A stretch of DNA of 64,000 nucleotides from Afipia sp. Root123D2 (lineage in GTDB: Bacteria; Pseudomonadota; Alphaproteobacteria; Rhizobiales; Xanthobacteraceae), in NCBI RefSeq assembly GCF_001425835.1, contig NZ_LMDP01000001.1:311476-375475 (forward strand), given 5' to 3'. Under the pieces are notes generated by a model, which saw nothing but the letters and a program-made list of their open reading frames with translations, had not been told where the DNA came from and did no database searches. Shown in pieces: positions 53,153 through 64,000 of this stretch. Position 1 is the stretch's first letter. The number at the start of each line of letters is the position of its first letter. A program made the position numbers and the translations under genes.

Positions 53153-54046
53153 ATGGCAGGCCCAGTTACCGATGCACATCGCATCATCTATCGCGACCAG
53201 ACCCAGTTGGCGATCCAGGAGCGGCATCGCCAGTTCGACGATTTTTTCACCTACATCGACGGCATGTCGGGCAAGCAGGTGCAGGTCACCGACATCATCG
53301 GCACCACGGAAGCGCGCGTTGACGCGCCGGAAGGCGGCGACACCCCGGACATCGAGAGCACGCACGAGCCGGTCTGGGTCAAGCCCAAGCGCATTGACTG
53401 GGGCAAGCTCATCCGCAAGGAGGATCAGATCAAGGCGTTGACCGATTTTAAATCGGAATACGTCCAGGGCGGCGCCAGCGCCTACGTGCGGGCGCACAAC
53501 CAGATCCTCGCGGGGTCGATTTTCGGCCCGCGCCTGATCGGCAACGAGGTGCCGTCGTCCAGTGCATGGGCAGGGCGCACCGTCCCGGTCGATCTGGTCG
53601 CATCCGGCACAGCGGCCGGCATGTCGGTGCGGAAGATCCTCAACGGCATGCAGCTGATGGAGACCGATGACGTCACTCTCGAAGAAGAGAACCTCGCGCT
53701 GGCGATGACGGCGGTCGAAAACGAGCAACTGTGGGGCGATGTCACCTTCGTGTCGAAGGACTATCGCGCCGAGGCACAGCTCGACGATATGACGAAGCGT
53801 GTGAAAGCAATCTTCGGCATTCCGATCGTTATCACCAAGCGTCTCGGCCTCTACGACGTCAACACCTATCAGGCGTCGCTGTTCTGCAAGAGCGCGATGC
53901 ACTGGGGTCCGTTCATGCCGATGGACATCAAGTCCGCCCAGAACGCGTCGAAGCAGTTCCGCGAGCACGTCTACATCGAGGGCTGGGAAGCTGCGACGCG
54001 CTCCGAGGACTACAAGGTCGTGAAGATCCTCAACAAGAAGGGCTGA
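53153..54046 (+). CDS. Major capsid protein
   Basis: 297 aa from MAGPVTDAHRIIYRDQTQLA. GGAGG lies seven bases before the ATG. The sequence (VQVTDIIGTTEARVDAPEGG; later FCKSAMHWGPFMPMDIKS) fits the capsid family of podoviruses with a scaffold just upstream. It has the HK97-like length. A strong ribosome site and the promoter-like element suggest high expression. Confidence 0.85.
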   Translation: MAGPVTDAHRIIYRDQTQLAIQERHRQFDDFFTYIDGMSGKQVQVTDIIGTTEARVDAPEGGDTPDIESTHEPVWVKPKRIDWGKLIRKEDQIKALTDFKSEYVQGGASAYVRAHNQILAGSIFGPRLIGNEVPSSSAWAGRTVPVDLVASGTAAGMSVRKILNGMQLMETDDVTLEEENLALAMTAVENEQLWGDVTFVSKDYRAEAQLDDMTKRVKAIFGIPIVITKRLGLYDVNTYQASLFCKSAMHWGPFMPMDIKSAQNASKQFREHVYIEGWEAATRSEDYKVVKILNKKG

Positions 54047-54133
54047 TAGCCCGCGCGGGCGGAGCGATCCGCCCGCGCATCGAGTTTTGCGTTCGCCTTT
54101 CGCGTTTTCGAAGATCCAACCATGGAGGGCCAC

Positions 54134-54616
54134 ATGGCCGTCGTCACCAAATATGCAGGCAGCGCCAAGGATCCGGTCGCTGCAAACCTCATCCCCGCGG
54201 TTCTCGCCGAAGGTCGCTTGCGTGCGATCAACATTCCCGCCCTTGCGATCACCACGGGAGACAGCATCGCGTCGCTGTTCTATCTCGGCAAGATCGCATC
54301 CAACGCGGTGCCACTCGCCGGGCTGTCGACATTGAAGCACGGCGCGGTCACGTCGGTGAACGATGCCGACATCGGCATTTATCGCGATGGCGTCGCTGTC
54401 GACGCCGATCTGTTTGCCGACGGTATCGACATTTCCTCGGCTGGTGCCAAGGACCCATTCGCCGCGGTCGCCGTCGCGAATGTCGGCAAGCAGGTCTGGG
54501 AATTGCTCGGCCTCGCCAATGATCCGGGCGTTGAATACGACATCGTCCTCACCATCAAGGTCGCGGCGACCGCCACGGCCAGCATTGGCGGCGCGATCCT
54601 CTACAGCAAGAAGTAA
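54134..54616 (+). CDS. Structural protein (possible head decoration)
   Basis: 160 aa from MAVVTKYAGSAKDPVAANLI. Beta-rich with many small residues, no charge clusters, ending GGAILYSKK. GGAGGG before the ATG. It follows the capsid gene where podoviruses code a decoration or auxiliary head protein. Function inferred from position only. Confidence 0.65.
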   Translation: MAVVTKYAGSAKDPVAANLIPAVLAEGRLRAINIPALAITTGDSIASLFYLGKIASNAVPLAGLSTLKHGAVTSVNDADIGIYRDGVAVDADLFADGIDISSAGAKDPFAAVAVANVGKQVWELLGLANDPGVEYDIVLTIKVAATATASIGGAILYSKK

Positions 54617-54634
54617 CCCGATCGGGGCGTCGGC

Positions 54635-55267
54635 ATGACCGCTCTCGGCGGGACCGAAGAATACGTTGCCAATCTCGCGATGGGCCATCTGGGCCAGCGC
54701 GAGATTGCTTCGTTACAGGACAACAGCACGCGCGCGCGCGCCGTGCGGCAGTTTTTTGCCATCGCGCGCGATGCGACGCTGCGGCTCAAGTGGTGGAATT
54801 TCGCAACGGCCTGGCACACGCCGGCGGCCGATGCACAACCGGGCAATGGCCCGCTCACCATCCGCTATCCGATGCCGCCTGATTGCATCCGCGTCCGGTT
54901 TATCGAGAATGCACCCGATGACAGTTGGGCCGTTGAAAACGCAGTCATCAACCAGGGCGGCGTCGCGGTTGAGGCGACCATTGTCGCGTCGTCGATCGTT
55001 GCGCCAAATGTCTGCTACACCCGCCGGGTCGAATTGGTCCGCCTGTGGGATGTGCTGTTCCTCGAACAGTTCGGCTATGAGCTGGCTGCGTGCTGTGCGC
55101 GCAAGTGCGGCAAGTCCGCGAGCTACGCCGAAAATCTGCGCGGTATCGCCGCCGACAAGCTGAAAGTCGCCGGCGGTATCGACAGCAAGGAAAAGGCGCG
55201 TGAGACGCCGCGCGCAGAGACAGGCTGGGCCGCCGCCCGCCGCGGCCGCTTCAACAGAACTCGATAG
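54635..55267 (+). CDS. Tail tubular protein A
   Basis: 210 aa. EYVANLAMGHLGQREIASLQ, RARAVRQFFAIARDATLRLK and YPMPPDCIRVRFI are the conserved blocks of T7 gp11-like adaptors that join portal and nozzle. Basic C-terminus. Nine bases before tail tubular B. Confidence 0.85.
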   Translation: MTALGGTEEYVANLAMGHLGQREIASLQDNSTRARAVRQFFAIARDATLRLKWWNFATAWHTPAADAQPGNGPLTIRYPMPPDCIRVRFIENAPDDSWAVENAVINQGGVAVEATIVASSIVAPNVCYTRRVELVRLWDVLFLEQFGYELAACCARKCGKSASYAENLRGIAADKLKVAGGIDSKEKARETPRAETGWAAARRGRFNRTR

Positions 55268-55275
55268 GAGCGGCG

Positions 55276-57528
55276 ATGGGTGGCCGCGGACTGATCGAGC
55301 GCATCACTTTCGCCGGCGGCGAATACGGCCAGAAGCTGACCGGCCGCGCCGACACGGCCAAATTTCAGATCGCTTTCGAGAAGCAGGAGGGTTTCGTAAC
55401 CCTCGTGGAGGGCGTGGTCACGCGCACGCCGGGCACCCGGTTTGTGCTGGAGGTGAAGGACAGTTCGCAGCGCGGCCGCTTGCTCCCGTTCCGTGTCGGC
55501 TCAAACGATTATTACATGCTCGTCGTCAATGGCGGCGTCGTGCGCCTGGTGCGCATGGGCGGTTTCATCCAGCGGCCCGATACATCGGTCTATGAGTTCA
55601 ATGTGCCATGGGTCGAGGAGGACATGAGCAGCCTGCGCTCGGCGCCCGCCGGCAATCAGCTGTATGTGACGTCGAAAACGAAACCGCAGAAGCTGACGCG
55701 CAACGAACACACCGACTGGCTCGTAGAGGACTATTCGCCGGACAGCGGCCCGGTCGACACCCAAAATCTTGATGTCAACATCACCATTCAGGCCAGCGCG
55801 GTGACAGGTGCTGTGACCCTGACAGGCGCCGGCGATCCTTTCACAGCGGACATGGTCGCGGGCGTGATCCGGATCGACGATCGCGATCTGTCGCTGACGC
55901 CGGAATTCAGTGCGTTGGAAACTGCGATCGCCGCAGGTCAAAAACGCCGGTGGAACGGCAACGTCTATGAGGCGCTGCTGGACGGCAAGGATGCTGGGCC
56001 GAATTCGCCGGTTCACACCGAGGGCGATGTCTCGGCCGGCCAGGCGTCGCCGACCGAGGTTTACCAGACATGGCGATTTCTGCATTCCGGCTACGGCTAT
56101 GTTCGCGTGACCGAAGTCACCGACGCCAACACCGCCGCGGGCACGGTGTTGAAGCGCCTGCCGGACAACGTAACGACTGGCGCCAGCTATCGCTGGTATC
56201 CGCCGGCATGGACCGCAGGATCCGGCTGGCCCGAGGTCGTGGCGTTCGTCAAGTCGCGGCTGGGCTTCTTTCGCGGCGACAAGATCTGGCTGTCGGCGCA
56301 GGATGATCCAGCCGATCACGATCTTGGTCTCGCCGATGACGACGACGCGATTGCTTTGCGGCTTCGCGCACCCGATGCATCACTGGTCGAGATCAAATGG
56401 GCGCTGCCGTCCGGCGCGCTGATCCTCGGCTGTGCAGATGGCGAGTGGGTTCTGCGCGGCCCCAACGTATTCGATGCGCTGACGCCAAAGACGATCGATG
56501 CGTTTCCGGAAACCAGCGAGGGCTCTGAGCCGCATGTCCCTGTCCGCGTCGACGGCGGCGCGATGTTCATCGGTAAGACCGCGAAGCGGATGCATTACGG
56601 CAAGTATGACCGCCAGCGGCAGGAGCTGCAGACACAGGAGCTGTCGGTCACCGCCCGGCATATCTTCGGCGTCGGTGTCGCGGAAATGGCGTGGCAGCGC
56701 GATCCGCACCGCATCCTTTGGATGGCATTGAAAGACGGCACGCTTGCCTCGGCGACGTTCATGCCGGAGCAGGAAATCATTGCGTTCGCGCGTCAGCCTC
56801 GAACAAACTTTTTCATCGAGAATATCGCATCGATCCCTGGCGTCGCCAGTGGTGTCGATGAAGTCTACATGACCGTCCGTCGCACGATTAACGGTCAGAC
56901 CCGCCGGTATGTCGAGCAGCTGGCGGATTATTTCGAGCCGGCGGATCTGGAGAGCCCGACCGCGGCGGGTGCGTGGTTCGTCGACTGCGGCCTGCGCGTC
57001 ACCGGATCTCAGATGAAAACGATCACCCAGCTTGTCCACCTCGAAGGGCAGGAGGTCGCGGTATTTGCCGACGGCGCGATGCAAAGCCGCAAGACGGTCG
57101 TCGGCGGGCGCATCACGCTCGATCGGCCATCCGATGACGTCACAGTCGGCATTCCGGTGCGCGCTTATCTCCGGGACTTGCCGCGCAACCTTCAGGGCAC
57201 GTCGGCGAAGCAAAAGCGGGTTGCCGAGGCGGACGTTCATATTCTGCACACCGGCGGCGGCCGGATCCGCGCCTACGATCCCGAAAATGATCTGCCGGCG
57301 GATGCGACCGCCGCCCAGCGCAAGGTTGATGCCGAAAGCTGGGAGGACATCGTTGAAAGCGGCGGCGGCGGTTACAGCGACGTGCCGCTCCTCGTATCCG
57401 GTCAATTCCGCATGAACATCGAGGGCAACATCCGCGACGAAGCGCAGCTCGAAGTCGAATGCGATGATGCCATGCCGTTCACACTGCTCGGTCTGTCGCC
57501 GGTCATCGAAGTTGAGGAGGATGACTGA
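55276..57528 (+). CDS. Tail tubular protein B (nozzle)
   Basis: 750 aa, beta-rich. Starts MGGRGLIERITFAGGEYGQK with GGAG before it; the YGQKLTGRADTAKFQIAFEK pattern and its position after tail tubular A fit the T7 gp12-like nozzle proteins of short-tailed phages. The stop overlaps the next start (TGATGG). Confidence 0.8.
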   Translation: MGGRGLIERITFAGGEYGQKLTGRADTAKFQIAFEKQEGFVTLVEGVVTRTPGTRFVLEVKDSSQRGRLLPFRVGSNDYYMLVVNGGVVRLVRMGGFIQRPDTSVYEFNVPWVEEDMSSLRSAPAGNQLYVTSKTKPQKLTRNEHTDWLVEDYSPDSGPVDTQNLDVNITIQASAVTGAVTLTGAGDPFTADMVAGVIRIDDRDLSLTPEFSALETAIAAGQKRRWNGNVYEALLDGKDAGPNSPVHTEGDVSAGQASPTEVYQTWRFLHSGYGYVRVTEVTDANTAAGTVLKRLPDNVTTGASYRWYPPAWTAGSGWPEVVAFVKSRLGFFRGDKIWLSAQDDPADHDLGLADDDDAIALRLRAPDASLVEIKWALPSGALILGCADGEWVLRGPNVFDALTPKTIDAFPETSEGSEPHVPVRVDGGAMFIGKTAKRMHYGKYDRQRQELQTQELSVTARHIFGVGVAEMAWQRDPHRILWMALKDGTLASATFMPEQEIIAFARQPRTNFFIENIASIPGVASGVDEVYMTVRRTINGQTRRYVEQLADYFEPADLESPTAAGAWFVDCGLRVTGSQMKTITQLVHLEGQEVAVFADGAMQSRKTVVGGRITLDRPSDDVTVGIPVRAYLRDLPRNLQGTSAKQKRVAEADVHILHTGGGRIRAYDPENDLPADATAAQRKVDAESWEDIVESGGGGYSDVPLLVSGQFRMNIEGNIRDEAQLEVECDDAMPFTLLGLSPVIEVEEDD

Positions 57529-58226
57529 TGGATCCGTTCACCATCGGGCTCATGATGGCGTCGACGGCACTTTCATCCGGCGGCAAGTTCATGGCCGGGT
57601 TGTCGCAATCGCGCGCGGACTATGCCGAAGGCCAGATGCAGCTGACGCAGGCCGATCTGTACGGTCTCAACGCCGAGACTGCGCTGACCAATGTCAAGGT
57701 TCTGACAACGCAGGCCGAGATCGCCGGCATGGGCGCCGATTTTGCGTTTGCCAAGGCGCGGCTGCAAAAGGGCCGGATCCTCGAAAAGGGCCGCACCACG
57801 CTTGCGGCGCAGCGCGCGGAATATGCCAGCCGCAACATCGATCCGACCTTTGGCTCTCCGCTGCTCACTCAAGCGCTGACAGCGGGCCGCATCGCCCAGG
57901 ATCTCGACCTGACAGACGCCAACGCGGAAATCGAGGCTGCCGACGCCAAGACCCGGCGCGCGAACATTCTCGGTCACGCTGCCGGCGCACAGGGACAGGT
58001 GGTGTCGTCGATCGGCCAGCAACTGACGTCGACCATGAAAGCCAAATCGCTGTTCACGAAATCGGAGGATGACGTCGCGGCCGGCGCGATCGGCGCATTG
58101 TCCTCGATCCTGTCCGGCGCGGCGTCGCTGGGCAAGGGCGGCTCCTTCGGCGGCGGATCGACTTTCCAGGGCAATCCATGGGGCGCGGAAAGCGTCAACG
58201 TGCCGAGCGCAGGGCGGGACTTCTGA
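57528..58226 (+). CDS. Internal virion protein (small)
   Basis: 232 aa. Begins [20 protein letters not shown] with a helix that may cross a membrane, followed by a long Ala/Gln-rich helical region (residues ~25-150) and a Gly/Ser-rich end. Like T7 gp14 it precedes the large ejection proteins. Coupled on both sides. Confidence 0.7.
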   Translation: MDPFTIGLMMASTALSSGGKFMAGLSQSRADYAEGQMQLTQADLYGLNAETALTNVKVLTTQAEIAGMGADFAFAKARLQKGRILEKGRTTLAAQRAEYASRNIDPTFGSPLLTQALTAGRIAQDLDLTDANAEIEAADAKTRRANILGHAAGAQGQVVSSIGQQLTSTMKAKSLFTKSEDDVAAGAIGALSSILSGAASLGKGGSFGGGSTFQGNPWGAESVNVPSAGRDF

Positions 58227-61213
58227 TGGCGAAAGATCTTCCCGATTATGAGGGCCGCGTTTCGATCGGCAGCGGGCCGATCCCCGGCATCACCGCCACG
58301 CCGCTGATGGCGGTGCCGAAGCTGTCGGCGGGACCGGCGTCGACCGGCGTTGAAACTGCAACTGCCAGTTTCGGGACCGAACTCGGCGCGATCGCCACCA
58401 AGATCAACGAGGCCACCCAGCACACCAAAGCCACGGAGGCGATGTCCGGTTTTCTCGACGATACCGACAGGCTGACCAAGACGTATCTGGATGACAAGGA
58501 CTACGCGACCGCCGAGAACCGGTTCCGCAACGATCTGGAAGCCGCCAAGGCGAAGCACCTCGAAAACATCGACGATCCGCAGCTGCGCTCGCGCACCGAA
58601 CTGATGATGAGGCGATCCGGTATCGAGGCCGGTGGCACCATTCGCGTGAATGCCCTCACGAAACAGAAGGACATCACCGTCGCCGGTCTCGACACGTTCG
58701 AGAACAATTCGCTCCGGCGCGCGATCAGTGCGCCATCGGACGTCGCACGCGTTGCGGTGATCGATGAATACGGTGCCGAGGTCAATCGAGCAGTCGAGGC
58801 GGGCTGGATCGACCATCGCACCGCTGTGCAGCGTGGGTTGAATTTCTCCCGGCAGTTGCAGAACGCCGACGCGATGTCGGCGATCCAGAAGGATCCCGCC
58901 GGCGCGCTTGCCCGCCTGCAGGATCCCGCGCAATTTCCGGCGCTGGATCCTGTCACCCGGCAGGCCTACATCACGCAGGCGATCGAGCGCGGCGACAATG
59001 CGCAGATCACCGCTGTTGTCAGCCGCGCCCCGTTCGATCCTGTCGGCGCCGCTCTCACGGTTGGCCGGGTTTCGACGCCGGATCAGGTCAACAAGATTTT
59101 CGATCGCGGGATCCTGCCGATCGAGAACAGCGCCGGAAAGGTCGACGCGGTTTCACCCGCCGGCGCGCTCGGGCTGGCCCAGCTGATGCCGGGCACCGCG
59201 CGCGATGTCGCGCGCGGCCTTGGTCTCGGTGACGTTGCCGCGTTGTCGGATGACGATCTGCACAAGCGGCTGCTAACCGATGGCGAGCTCAACGTCCGCC
59301 TCGGCCGCTCGTATTTCCAGCAAATGGCGGTGCGTTATGACGGTAATGTCGCGCTGGCGGCGGCCGCGTACAATGCCGGACCGGGCAACGCCGATCGCTG
59401 GAAGAAGGCTGCGGAAGAAAAATTCGGTGTCGCGTTCACGCCGGCACAGCTCGCCAGCGTGATCGATTTCAGGGAAACCCGCGATTACGTCGGCAAGCTC
59501 TACAAGTCCGCCGGCGCGCCGATGGATGTCGGCTTTTCGTCGCCGGCATCCCTTGTCCGCGCCACCAATGGCATCGGCGCCGCCATCATCCAGCAACAGT
59601 CGCAGGAAAATCATCTGCTCGCGGTGCAGGCGTCGGCGCGCGCCGCGACCGATCCGCTCGACAAGATGCTGCAGGAGGGTCTGAATGCGGATCCCGCGCG
59701 CATTGCGAGCTGGAGGGCGACCCAGCAAGCGTCCGCCGATCGCGGCGACGCGCAGGCGGCCGCGCGGTTGCGGTCACTCGACCAGGCGCTGCAGATGCAC
59801 CCCTACATCCAGCAGGCATGGAAAACATCACCTGCGATGCTCGACGGGTTGATCGCGCGTCTGGAACATGAGGTGACGTCATCGCCGAACGCGACGCCGG
59901 CGCAGCAAAACCAGCTCAAGGCATTTCAGGCGGTGCGCGATGAAGTCGCCAAGCGGCGCAACACCGATCCGATCTCGCTGGGCGAGCGCGGCGGTTATTA
60001 CGCGCCGACGGCGATCGACCCGACGGCCAATCCGGATGATCCGAATTTTCGCGGTGCCCTGGCGCAGCGCGGCGCCCAGGCGCAGGTCGCGGCCAAGGTG
60101 TATCTCGGCAGCGCGGCTGCGCTCAAGCCGGAGGAGGCGCTGGCGCTGAAAGAGCGTTATGACAGCTCCAACGCCGACGATAAGTTTCGCATCGTGCAAG
60201 CGCTGGCGGTCACGCTGCCGGATCGGGTTTATGCCGACACCCTGAAACAGATCGCCGGCACCGACAGCGGGACGCAGTTTGTCGGCCAGATCGCCCGCAC
60301 CCGGCCCGAGCTGGCGCGCGAGATCTTCAAGGGGCAGTCGCTTTCCAACACAGAGGGCGTCAAAAATAAACTGGGCGACGTTCGATCCGCGCTGGCGAGC
60401 AAGCTGGGCGGCGAGATCTATGTCAGCCCCGATCAGCAGGGCGCTGTCATCGACGCGGCGCTGGCCCTTTACACCGCGCGCCGCGGCTCCTCCGGCAATC
60501 TCTATGAGGCGACGGACACCGGCGCGATCGAGAAGGCGCTGGAGGATGTCACCGGGCCGATCGTCAAGCGGAACGGCGTGAAAACCGCCGCACCTCCGGG
60601 CATGACCGCGGGGCAGTTCACCGGCTTGCTCGATAATCTTGACGATCGCGCTCTCGCGCAATTCGGCGGCGCCTATGATCGCAACGGCAAACCGTTCGAT
60701 GCGGCCTGGCTGGGCTCGCACGCGCAACTGCGTCAGCTGCAGCCCGGCGGATCCCGTTATGTCGTGATGCTGCCGAGTGCGGACGGCAGGGGGTCGCCTG
60801 TCATGTCGCGGGCGGGTGATGCCGCGCCGGCGGCGGCGCAAGGGATGACCGAGCCTGGCAATATCGATCTGCGCAGCCGTCCGGTCGTTCGCAACAATGA
60901 CGGATCCATCAGCACAGTGCGATCGCTGTCGATCGGCGTCGACGGCAAGGAAATTCTCATTCCGACCGTCAGTGATGACGGCAAGGTCTTGAGCGACCGC
61001 GATGCGGTCGATCTCTACATGAAGTCGGGAAAACATCTGGGCGTCTTTGACACGCCGAAAAGTGCGACCGCCTACGCAAAGCAACTGCACGATGCCCAGG
61101 CTAAATTCTACAGCACGCCGCCGGCGCCGCTGGTGATCGATGTGGCCCGGCTGTCCAAGCCGGAGAGTGGGCCGATGGTGGATCCGTTCGCATTGGGTGG
61201 TGCGTTGCCATGA
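58226..61213 (+). CDS. Internal virion protein with lytic transglycosylase domain
   Basis: 995 aa from [20 protein letters not shown]. About residues 285-400 are a lytic transglycosylase: [20 protein letters not shown] (catalytic Glu near 300), [11 protein letters not shown] and [15 protein letters not shown]. The rest is helical. Near the C-terminus (~880-960) lies a conserved-looking block, [20 protein letters not shown] then [20 protein letters not shown], that recurs in many phage virion proteins. It likely opens the cell wall as DNA enters. The stop overlaps the next start. Confidence 0.85.
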   Translation: MAKDLPDYEGRVSIGSGPIPGITATPLMAVPKLSAGPASTGVETATASFGTELGAIATKINEATQHTKATEAMSGFLDDTDRLTKTYLDDKDYATAENRFRNDLEAAKAKHLENIDDPQLRSRTELMMRRSGIEAGGTIRVNALTKQKDITVAGLDTFENNSLRRAISAPSDVARVAVIDEYGAEVNRAVEAGWIDHRTAVQRGLNFSRQLQNADAMSAIQKDPAGALARLQDPAQFPALDPVTRQAYITQAIERGDNAQITAVVSRAPFDPVGAALTVGRVSTPDQVNKIFDRGILPIENSAGKVDAVSPAGALGLAQLMPGTARDVARGLGLGDVAALSDDDLHKRLLTDGELNVRLGRSYFQQMAVRYDGNVALAAAAYNAGPGNADRWKKAAEEKFGVAFTPAQLASVIDFRETRDYVGKLYKSAGAPMDVGFSSPASLVRATNGIGAAIIQQQSQENHLLAVQASARAATDPLDKMLQEGLNADPARIASWRATQQASADRGDAQAAARLRSLDQALQMHPYIQQAWKTSPAMLDGLIARLEHEVTSSPNATPAQQNQLKAFQAVRDEVAKRRNTDPISLGERGGYYAPTAIDPTANPDDPNFRGALAQRGAQAQVAAKVYLGSAAALKPEEALALKERYDSSNADDKFRIVQALAVTLPDRVYADTLKQIAGTDSGTQFVGQIARTRPELAREIFKGQSLSNTEGVKNKLGDVRSALASKLGGEIYVSPDQQGAVIDAALALYTARRGSSGNLYEATDTGAIEKALEDVTGPIVKRNGVKTAAPPGMTAGQFTGLLDNLDDRALAQFGGAYDRNGKPFDAAWLGSHAQLRQLQPGGSRYVVMLPSADGRGSPVMSRAGDAAPAAAQGMTEPGNIDLRSRPVVRNNDGSISTVRSLSIGVDGKEILIPTVSDDGKVLSDRDAVDLYMKSGKHLGVFDTPKSATAYAKQLHDAQAKFYSTPPAPLVIDVARLSKPESGPMVDPFALGGALP

Positions 61214-63558
61214 GCGACTGGTCAGCCGATGAAGCAGGGTTTCTGACCGAGATTGCCCGGCGGCCGGCCGCGCGGGCGCCGGCGACGATCGGCGAGATCT
61301 GGGGTTCGGAATGGAAGCGCGGCGGCCTCGATACCATCGGCGGTCTGGCGCAACCTTCCACCGATGCGCTGTCGGAGCTGTCGACCGCGATCGAAACGGC
61401 GGCGGGCAAGCCGATCGTCGAATATGCCGCGGAACATGGTGTGCGGTTGTCGGGCGGCGTGTCGATCGACTGGGATGCAGCCGAGCTGGGTCGGCTGGCG
61501 GATACCTTGCCGGACGAGCACCGCAAGCGGGTCGAGCCGTTGAAGGATGTTCGGCTGAATGCGGCCCGCAAGGCGCAGAAGATCGAAGCCGACGCCAACG
61601 ATGTCGCGAATTCCACCTATGGGCTGTCCGGCCATGCCGTGGCTTTCATCGCCGGCGTGGCGCGGCAGGCGGTCGACCCGGTCAATCTCGGCGCCATGGT
61701 CGCCACTGCACCATTCGGCGGAGAGGGCGGCGCCGGCATCGCCGCTTTCGCCCGCGTCGTCGGCCGCGAGGCGCTGGCAAATGCCGGTGCCCAGGCGGCG
61801 GTCGAGCCAGCGGTTGAAAACACGCGGGCGGATCTCGGGCTCGATGCCGGTTTCGGCCGCGCCGCCGGCAATATTCTGGAAGCCGGGATCGGCGGCGGCG
61901 TCCTGTCCGGCCTGTTTCATGTCGCCGGCCGCGGCGTGCGGGCTCTGAGGGGGGAGCGGCCCGCAGCGGAATCCGTCCAGAGCGTGGCGCCGGAAGGTCG
62001 GGTTGCGACGCCCGCGCCAGAAACCCGCACCGGTGAGTCTGCCAGCGCGCCTGAGAGGCCGTTTGACCCGCCGCCAGCCGGCGCACTTGCGCCTAGCCGG
62101 CCGGTCGAACAGTTCGCGCCGGAGGACTTTACCGCCGCCGCTCACCTGGCGGAGCGCGACCAGATCATCGACATCATGTCGCCGACCGATACGGCCGCTG
62201 GCCGTGTTGACCATGCCGCGGCAGTGGAAAACCGTGTTGCCAGGATCGACGGCGCCGCTCCGTCCGAAAAACCGGAGCAGAGTGCCGGCTTTACACCATC
62301 ACAGATGCGCCGACTGCTCTCAGAGGAGGATGAGCAGATCGTCAACATGTGGCATCACGTTAACGAGCCGATCCCGGCGGAAGCGTCCGAGTTGTTCCGG
62401 AACAACATCGCTACAATGCGACGAGATCTCGCGCGCGATGGCTTCGATAAGGCAAGGACCGAAGATGAATTGCGGGACCTGTTGCTCGATCGTCGGTTGT
62501 CCGGTGTGCAGCCAACGGCAACGAAGCCGGAAACGGTCGATGTTGAGATCGCGGCAGGACCGAAAATCGCCGCTGCGCGCAAGCCGGTCGATCCTAACGA
62601 CGTTGTCACCCAGGAAATCAAGCCGAAAGCCGCCCGCGGCCGCGCCGCCGCGGATCCCAAGACGTGGTCGCTGTTCGAATATCTCGCGGCCAATGGCGGG
62701 CTCGCGCCGCACTCCGAGCTTGACGCCATTTTCGGCGGCAAGAAAGGGCCGTTTGTCCCCGGCTTCGGGCCGCTCATTCGCAAGAACGGCCGCACGCTGG
62801 ATGATGCCTTTCGTCTCGCCAAGGAAGGCGGATATGCGTTTGATGCCGCCGATGTCACCGGCGCCCAGCTGACCAAGAACTTCAACGAATTGCTGCGCAT
62901 GATTGATGAGCAGCAGGCCGGCCGTCGTCAGTATCGCCAGGAGCATCTGCAGGAAACCAAGATCGACGATGCCGAGGAAGCGCACCAGATCATCGGCGCG
63001 CTGGAACAGGAACTGTTCGAAACCGGCGGCGGCAATGTCCACGTCGATCCGGAGCTGGCCGATCGCGTTGTGCAGATCGTCAAGCGCGAGGGCGAAACCG
63101 ATCTTCTCTCGGCCTATGAACGTGCTATCATGGAGGACGCCGAGCGTTACGAGGGGCTGGCCGCGGCCAGGTCGAAAGATGCAGAACTCGCAAAAATCCC
63201 AGGCTGGGACGTTGATGACGCCGGCGCAGCACCGCGCGATGGCGCGGCTGATCCGCAGCAACGCGGGCAAGCCGAACGCGCCGGACAAGCAGACGTCGGA
63301 AACGATGGCGAAGCGGCACGAGACGCTGGCGGCGGCGATCGAGCGGCGCGCCAGCTAGGCGATCCAGCGCTGGCGGCCGATGCCCAGCGCGCCATGGCTG
63401 AGGCCGGCGGCGATCTCGACATCACATTGCAAAATCCGGACGGCACCACGCGCACGCTGAAAGCCAGCGAAGCCTTGCGCGAGGTTGAGGATGATGCGCG
63501 GGCGGCGGATGAACTCAACGCCTGCATTTCCAATGGTGACGAGGAGATACCGTTTTGA
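61210..63558 (+). CDS. Large internal virion protein
   Basis: 782 aa from [21 protein letters not shown] hydrophobic, Gly/Ala-rich middle (~130-240) is followed by a charged helical part and an acidic end. It lies in the ejection-protein block and overlaps both neighbours. No enzymatic motif is seen. Assignment is from position and size. Confidence 0.65.
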   Translation: MSDWSADEAGFLTEIARRPAARAPATIGEIWGSEWKRGGLDTIGGLAQPSTDALSELSTAIETAAGKPIVEYAAEHGVRLSGGVSIDWDAAELGRLADTLPDEHRKRVEPLKDVRLNAARKAQKIEADANDVANSTYGLSGHAVAFIAGVARQAVDPVNLGAMVATAPFGGEGGAGIAAFARVVGREALANAGAQAAVEPAVENTRADLGLDAGFGRAAGNILEAGIGGGVLSGLFHVAGRGVRALRGERPAAESVQSVAPEGRVATPAPETRTGESASAPERPFDPPPAGALAPSRPVEQFAPEDFTAAAHLAERDQIIDIMSPTDTAAGRVDHAAAVENRVARIDGAAPSEKPEQSAGFTPSQMRRLLSEEDEQIVNMWHHVNEPIPAEASELFRNNIATMRRDLARDGFDKARTEDELRDLLLDRRLSGVQPTATKPETVDVEIAAGPKIAAARKPVDPNDVVTQEIKPKAARGRAAADPKTWSLFEYLAANGGLAPHSELDAIFGGKKGPFVPGFGPLIRKNGRTLDDAFRLAKEGGYAFDAADVTGAQLTKNFNELLRMIDEQQAGRRQYRQEHLQETKIDDAEEAHQIIGALEQELFETGGGNVHVDPELADRVVQIVKREGETDLLSAYERAIMEDAERYEGLAAARSKDAELAKIPGWDVDDAGAAPRDGAADPQQRGQAERAGQADVGNDGEAARDAGGGDRAARQLGDPALAADAQRAMAEAGGDLDITLQNPDGTTRTLKASEALREVEDDARAADELNACISNGDEEIPF

Positions 63559-64000
63559 CCGCGCGCAAATGCTTTGTTCGCAAGATCTCGGCCGGCAAGG
63601 TGTCGTCGCGATCCGGCCGCCAGATCCTCGATATGATGAACGCCTTCGAGGAGGAGTATCAGCGCACGCTGGGCGATGCCGCCGGCGGCCGCCAGGCGGC
63701 GCTCGATGCCGCCGAAATCGCCAAGAGTGAAGCGGCGCGCAAGGCCGATCAGACACGCGGCAGCATCATCGCACAGTCGAACGTGCTGCGCTCGATCGCG
63801 GCTTATGACGGCACCGTTGTGCAACTGCGCGAGACACCCGGAGATCTCGGTTTCGGCAACAAGGCGCCGCCGACGCTGGGCAAGGATCAATCGACGCTGG
63901 GCTTCGCGGTGCGCTCGCTGCTGGCGCGAGATCCCTTCGAGATCTCCAGCTGGAACAACGTGCACTACCTTGCGCGTAACATCCGCGGCGTCGCTCACGC
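63555..64000 (+). CDS. Virion protein, cut by window end
   Basis: A TTG at 63555 overlaps the previous stop and opens a frame to the last base (at least 148 codons): [20 protein letters not shown] onward, then a helical Ala/Glu region and SWNNVHYLARNIRGVAHA. No other start is as well placed; an ATG pair at 63633 is an alternative. It probably continues as another large internal virion protein. Confidence 0.6.
   Translation, partial: MTARKCFVRKISAGKVSSRSGRQILDMMNAFEEEYQRTLGDAAGGRQAALDAAEIAKSEAARKADQTRGSIIAQSNVLRSIAAYDGTVVQLRETPGDLGFGNKAPPTLGKDQSTLGFAVRSLLARDPFEISSWNNVHYLARNIRGVAH

Larger units (their letters stand above)
31240..64000. mobile_element. Podovirus-type prophage, right end outside window
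   Basis: From the tRNA-Lys end the sequence carries a leftward integrase operon, a divergent repressor/Cro-like switch, early replication genes, a Rha-like regulator, terminase, portal, scaffold, capsid, tail-tubular A/B and internal virion proteins. The tail-tube pair, the short set of neck genes and large internal virion proteins without a tape measure or sheath point to a short-tailed phage. Genes are tightly packed with ATGA/TGATG overlaps and no frame is visibly broken, so it may be intact. The right boundary and any lysis genes are not seen. Confidence 0.92.

Noticed and set aside
31240-64000. Diversity-generating retroelement as in BPP-1
   Set aside because: The virion genes recall that phage group, but no reverse transcriptase or template/variable repeat pair is visible in the window.

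Overview
The window is alphaproteobacterial, most likely from the Bradyrhizobium/Rhodopseudomonas/Afipia group (order Hyphomicrobiales). The evidence is high GC, a permuted two-piece tmRNA whose tag reads ANDNYAPVAQAA, an SspB gene next to it, hflKC followed by a DUF2065 gene and a Do-type protease, and leader-peptide control of ilv and leu genes.

Bases 1-31,163 are ordinary chromosome. In order they hold the end of an AsmA-family gene, two ribbon-helix-helix paralogs with a DUF4169 gene, fumC, sspB, ssrA (tmRNA), a paired short-chain chromate transporter whose first gene is frameshifted at a T8 run, a TctC/Bug binding protein, thyA-folA, hflK-hflC-DUF2065-degP, arsC, serB facing miaA, an attenuator-controlled ilvI-ilvH, an EamA/EamB-like exporter pair, ilvC, an osmoprotectant-type ABC transporter with a permease fused to its binding protein, ppk2, leuA behind a leucine-rich leader peptide, and a TRAP dicarboxylate transporter (dctPQM).

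A tRNA-Lys(CTT) at 31,164-31,239 marks the left end of a prophage that runs past the right edge of the window, so its right attachment site is not visible. A tyrosine integrase and a chain of small overlapping genes are read leftward. A repressor gene and a Cro-like gene diverge around 35.8 kb. A rightward early operon carries small proteins, a Toprim primase, a gp49-like protein, a GapR (DUF2312) homolog, a P-loop replication ATPase and an HNH nuclease. Two leftward genes, one encoding an exported protein, interrupt the rightward order at 44.2-44.7 kb. A Rha-like regulator follows, then a repeat-rich non-coding region, then a podovirus-type virion module: small and large terminase, portal, scaffold, capsid, tail tubular A and B, and internal virion proteins, one with a lytic transglycosylase domain.

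The most unusual structures are non-coding. The first is a 12-copy AGACA(C/G) array at 46,078-46,304, arranged in triads around an alternating CG tract and followed by an AT-rich patch, just before the terminase genes. The second is two sets of three operator-like CACAT sites at 22-23 bp spacing on either side of the repressor gene, an arrangement like OL and OR of lambda. The third is a TGCGAC cluster nested in an inverted repeat between the tRNA and the integrase. The early region also has three direct repeats inside a gene, and two promoter-like elements of the same design precede virion genes. Host-side points of interest are two translation-attenuation leaders, the SspB/tmRNA adjacency, and the frameshifted chromate transporter.
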